DNA of 36,367 nt from an uncultured Clostridia bacterium (GTDB lineage: Bacteria; Bacillota; Clostridia; Christensenellales; Borkfalkiaceae). Numbering within the stretch: position 1 is the stretch's first letter; the number at the start of each line of letters is the position of its first letter. The stretch spans positions 1 through 36,367 of the forward strand of contig CANREF010000018.1 in the NCBI GenBank assembly GCA_947629575.1, read 5' to 3'. Below the pieces are notes generated by a model. It did no database searches. It was given only the letters and a program-made list of their open reading frames with translations, and was not told the DNA's origin. A program made the position numbers and the translations under genes. Below are positions 34,466 to 36,367 of the stretch, one piece after another.

Positions 34466-35334
34466 TTTCCGCGCTCCGCCATGAGGAGAGCGATCTCCTG
34501 TTCGTTGATCCCCACCATCGCCTCGCCTAAATCTTCGGAGAGTTCGGCAAGGATGTTGGGGTCGTTGTAATTTGTGACCGCCTGCACGATGGCGCGGGCG
34601 CGCTTTGCGGGGTTGCCCGATTTGAAGATGCCGCTTCCCACGAACACCCCCTCCGCGCCGAGCTGCATCATGAGCGCCGCGTCCGCGGGCGTCGCCACGC
34701 CGCCCGCCGCAAAGTTGACGACGGGAAGTTTTCCGTTCTCGTGCACATACTTTACAAGCTCATAGGGCACGGAGAGCTCCTTCGCCTCTTCGAAGAGCTC
34801 GTCTTCGCGCATTGCGGCGACTTTTCTTATCTCGCTCATCATCATGCGCATGTGGCGGACCGCCTGCACGACGTCGCCCGTGCCCGGTTCGCCCTTCGTG
34901 CGGATCATGGAAGCGCCCTCCGAAATGCGGCGCAGCGCTTCCCCCAAATCGCGCGCCCCGCACACGAAGGGAACGCGGAACTGCGTTTTGTCGATATGGT
35001 ATCTGTCGTCGGCGGGAGAGAGGACTTCGCTCTCGTCGATGTAGTCGATCTCGATCGCCTGTAAAATTTGGGCTTCGGCGATGTGGCCGATGCGGCACTT
35101 CGCCATGACGGGAATGGAGACGGCATTCTGTATCCCCTTGATCATCTTGGGGTCGGACATGCGGGAGACGCCGCCCGCCGCGCGGATGTCCGCGGGGATG
35201 CGCTCGAGCGCCATGACGGCACATGCGCCCGCCTCTTCCGCGATCTTTGCCTGTTCGGGGGTGGTGACGTCCATGATGACTCCGCCCTTGAGCATCTGTG
35301 CGAGATTTTTGTTCAGCTCGAACCGTTCGTTCAT
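34462..35334 (-). CDS. pdxS: Pyridoxal 5'-phosphate synthase lyase subunit PdxS
   Basis: A 290-residue TIM-barrel enzyme that makes pyridoxal 5'-phosphate from ribose 5-phosphate, glyceraldehyde 3-phosphate and ammonia. The key residues are in place: Asp22 (IMDV), the substrate-binding Lys79 (PVMAK) and Lys147 (RTKGEPG). [19 protein letters not shown] is the conserved phosphate-binding stretch. Length and sequence are close to the family norm. ATG 35334 follows GAGG by 8 bases. It is the first gene of the operon. Confidence 0.98.
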   Translation of the reverse strand: MNERFELNKNLAQMLKGGVIMDVTTPEQAKIAEEAGACAVMALERIPADIRAAGGVSRMSDPKMIKGIQNAVSIPVMAKCRIGHIAEAQILQAIEIDYIDESEVLSPADDRYHIDKTQFRVPFVCGARDLGEALRRISEGASMIRTKGEPGTGDVVQAVRHMRMMMSEIRKVAAMREDELFEEAKELSVPYELVKYVHENGKLPVVNFAAGGVATPADAALMMQLGAEGVFVGSGIFKSGNPAKRARAIVQAVTNYNDPNILAELSEDLGEAMVGINEQEIALLMAERGK

Positions 35335-35363
35335 AAAAGTTACCTCGTCTTGATTTCGCGCCT

Positions 35364-35392
35364 ATTATAGCACGAACGCAAAAGGCAGTCAA
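35364..35392 (-). promoter_or_regulatory. Promoter of the pdxS-pdxT-queH operon
   Basis: On the minus strand, -35 TTGACT (35387-35392), a 17-base spacer and a perfect -10 TATAAT (35364-35369). The leader is about 22 bases, too short for a riboswitch or attenuator. Confidence 0.9.
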
Positions 35393-35424
35393 TCTTTTTT
35401 TAGATATATGAGACTTGGAATGAC

Positions 35425-35480
35425 ACCCCTTCCGCCTCGTGCCTCGGCACCCACCCCTCAAGGGGTGGGCAAGGGGTTTT
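35425..35480. repeat. Dispersed palindromic repeat, degenerate inverted copy
   Basis: It contains cacccctcaaggggtgggcaagg, the hairpin shared with 31860-31882, preceded by cacccc ttccg and an altered core (cctcgtgcctcgg). It runs directly into the GTCATTTCG-type element. Confidence 0.6.
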
Positions 35481-35589
35481 GTCATTTCGACCAAGCGAAG
35501 CGCGTGGAGAAATCTCATGACCCGCCCCGCGAGATTCTTCGGGGACAACTGTCATTGGACTGCGTAATTGCAATTCCGCTCAGAATGAC
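35481..35589. repeat. GTCATTTCG-type interspersed repeat with terminal inverted repeats
   Basis: Ends are gtcattt (35481-35487) and gaatgac (35583-35589). Inside are gagaaatctc (35507-35516) and gagattcttc (35531-35540), which pair. The elements gtcatttcg, gcgaagcg and gagaaatctc are typical of short interspersed palindromic repeats in Clostridia and Bacteroidota genomes (general recollection, not searched). A possible further end, gcagaatgacgcgag, is at 31890-31905. No coding sequence was found in 35335-35692. Confidence 0.65.
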
Positions 35590-35651
35590 GCGGGTAACAA
35601 AGGACACCACCCCCTACCAATGACGCGGGGGAGGGGGGCGGCGAAGTATGC

Positions 35652-35678
35652 AAAAAGGACCTCGAGAGGTCCTTTTTT
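35652..35678 (-). terminator. Rho-independent terminator of the partial gene at the right edge
   Basis: Perfect 12-bp arms aaaaaggacctc / gaggtccttttt with a 2-base central ga. A-runs and T-runs flank the GC core, so it works for the minus-strand gene whose stop codon is 15 bases upstream. Confidence 0.9.
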
Positions 35679-35692
35679 GTCTGTTGTTTCGA

Positions 35693-36367
35693 TCAGTCGT
35701 TGGACGTACTTTCCAGATACTCTACAAATGCCTCTTCATACTTGGTGAGATCGAGCTGCACGAAATTCTTGTACACGGTCTCCTCTTCTCCCCAACTATT
35801 ATTGAAACCACCCGGGAGCACTTTACAGGTCAGGAAGCGGAGCGCGTGGATCTTTTCGAGCACTTTTTCCTTATTCTCGAGCGTTTCAAAATTCCACGTA
35901 TCCTTCCCATCGACAACGATCCTGCAATTTTTGATCTGCCCATACAGAGCGCGGACCTCGGCTTTGGTGAGATCGTTGTAATGATTGAGGATCTCCGTTG
36001 CGATAGCGCCCTTCATGAACGAACGGTTGAGCTCGTTGAGTTCGGTGACTTTCGCCTGCTCCTCCTCACTCAGATCCGTCGGTTTTAAGGCGGTTACCCA
36101 CGTCCCCCAAGGCTGTACTTTTCTGATCGTATTGGTTTGCCAATAATCGTAGCCGAAGCCCCAAGCGTAAGCTCCTGCAAGATCTTTCAGAATGGGGAGA
36201 AGGTCTTCTTCAAAGGAAACGCTGTCTTCTTCGTAGAGCGCTTCGAGATCGGTCTTGACCTTATTATAGGCATTCAACACTTCTTTGATATTCTTATTGT
36301 AGACGAGTTTGACAAACGTTTGATACCCCGTTTTCTCCTTCAAGTCCTCGGGAAGTTTGTCGTACAC
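35693..36367 (-). CDS. Unrecognised protein, C-terminal part only
   Basis: The last 224 codons of a gene that continues past the window edge; the first codon seen (GTG) is probably internal. The sequence is soluble-looking, acidic and helical, with stretches such as LPEDLKEKTGYQTFVKLVYNK, AYAWGFGYDYWQTN and LSEEEQAKVTELNELN. No signal peptide can be judged and no family was recognised. Hydrophobic residues are spaced as in alpha-helical bundles. It could be the C-terminus of an extracellular or lipoprotein protein, but nothing in the sequence decides this. It is followed by its own terminator. Confidence 0.75.
   Translation of the reverse strand: MYDKLPEDLKEKTGYQTFVKLVYNKNIKEVLNAYNKVKTDLEALYEEDSVSFEEDLLPILKDLAGAYAWGFGYDYWQTNTIRKVQPWGTWVTALKPTDLSEEEQAKVTELNELNRSFMKGAIATEILNHYNDLTKAEVRALYGQIKNCRIVVDGKDTWNFETLENKEKVLEKIHALRFLTCKVLPGGFNNSWGEEETVYKNFVQLDLTKYEEAFVEYLESTSND

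Noticed and set aside
33291..35334. queH read as functionally linked to pyridoxal phosphate synthesis.
   Set aside because: The genes are co-transcribed, but queuosine and vitamin B6 are separate pathways and no shared step is known.

Overview
The window looks like chromosomal DNA of a Gram-positive, low-to-mid GC Clostridia-type bacterium (Bacillota), probably an uncultured gut or rumen lineage. This is inferred from strong AGGAGG ribosome binding sites, canonical TTGACA/TATAAT promoters, lipobox lipoproteins, BspA-type leucine-rich surface proteins, CUT1 sugar transport and the PdxS/PdxT route to vitamin B6. No rRNA, tRNA, CRISPR array or riboswitch was seen.

Region 1 (about 183-20500, all minus strand) is a glycan-utilisation operon. 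It reads, in transcription order: cytosolic GH35 beta-galactosidase, sugar-binding lipoprotein, two ABC permeases, a 1687-residue GH30 glycosidase (closest by eye to endo-beta-1,6-galactanases), an 812-residue anchored beta-sandwich protein, an AraC regulator, a secreted GH43-LamG enzyme, and a 1301-residue lipoprotein with a Cys/His-rich module, leucine-rich repeats and Ig-like repeats. A good promoter lies before the GH35 gene and a strong terminator at 119-155. The enzyme set (GH30, GH35, GH43) suggests type II arabinogalactan or a related galactan. Secreted enzymes would cut the polymer, the ABC system would import oligosaccharides, and GH35 would finish them inside. No transporter ATPase is encoded here, so a shared MsmX/MsmK-type ATPase is presumed.

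Region 2 (20500-21301) is intergenic. It has an AT-rich promoter stretch followed by about 650 bp packed with hairpins and nested palindromes.

Region 3 (21302-31670) has a minus-strand operon of three large surface proteins (1411-residue LamG/beta-sandwich protein, 811-residue leucine-rich lipoprotein, 737-residue Ig-like lipoprotein). It is divergent from a plus-strand GH43 lipoprotein, and the two share a 204-bp control region. The 811- and 737-residue proteins together have the layout of the single 1301-residue protein of region 1.

Region 4 (31670-33200) holds dispersed palindromic repeats, a 60-residue protein made of repeated Asp-x-IleGlyArg units, and a complete tyrosine recombinase. 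Region 5 (33291-35400) is a tight housekeeping operon, pdxS-pdxT-queH. Region 6 (35400-36367) has more dispersed repeats, a terminator and the 3' end of an unrecognised gene.

Three exported proteins (1411, 812 and 1687 residues) end with the same kind of tail: Gly-Cys-Gly, a hydrophobic helix, then a Lys/Arg cluster. It is not LPxTG, and it is the best candidate here for an undescribed surface-sorting system. All assignments come from reading the sequence; no database search was run.
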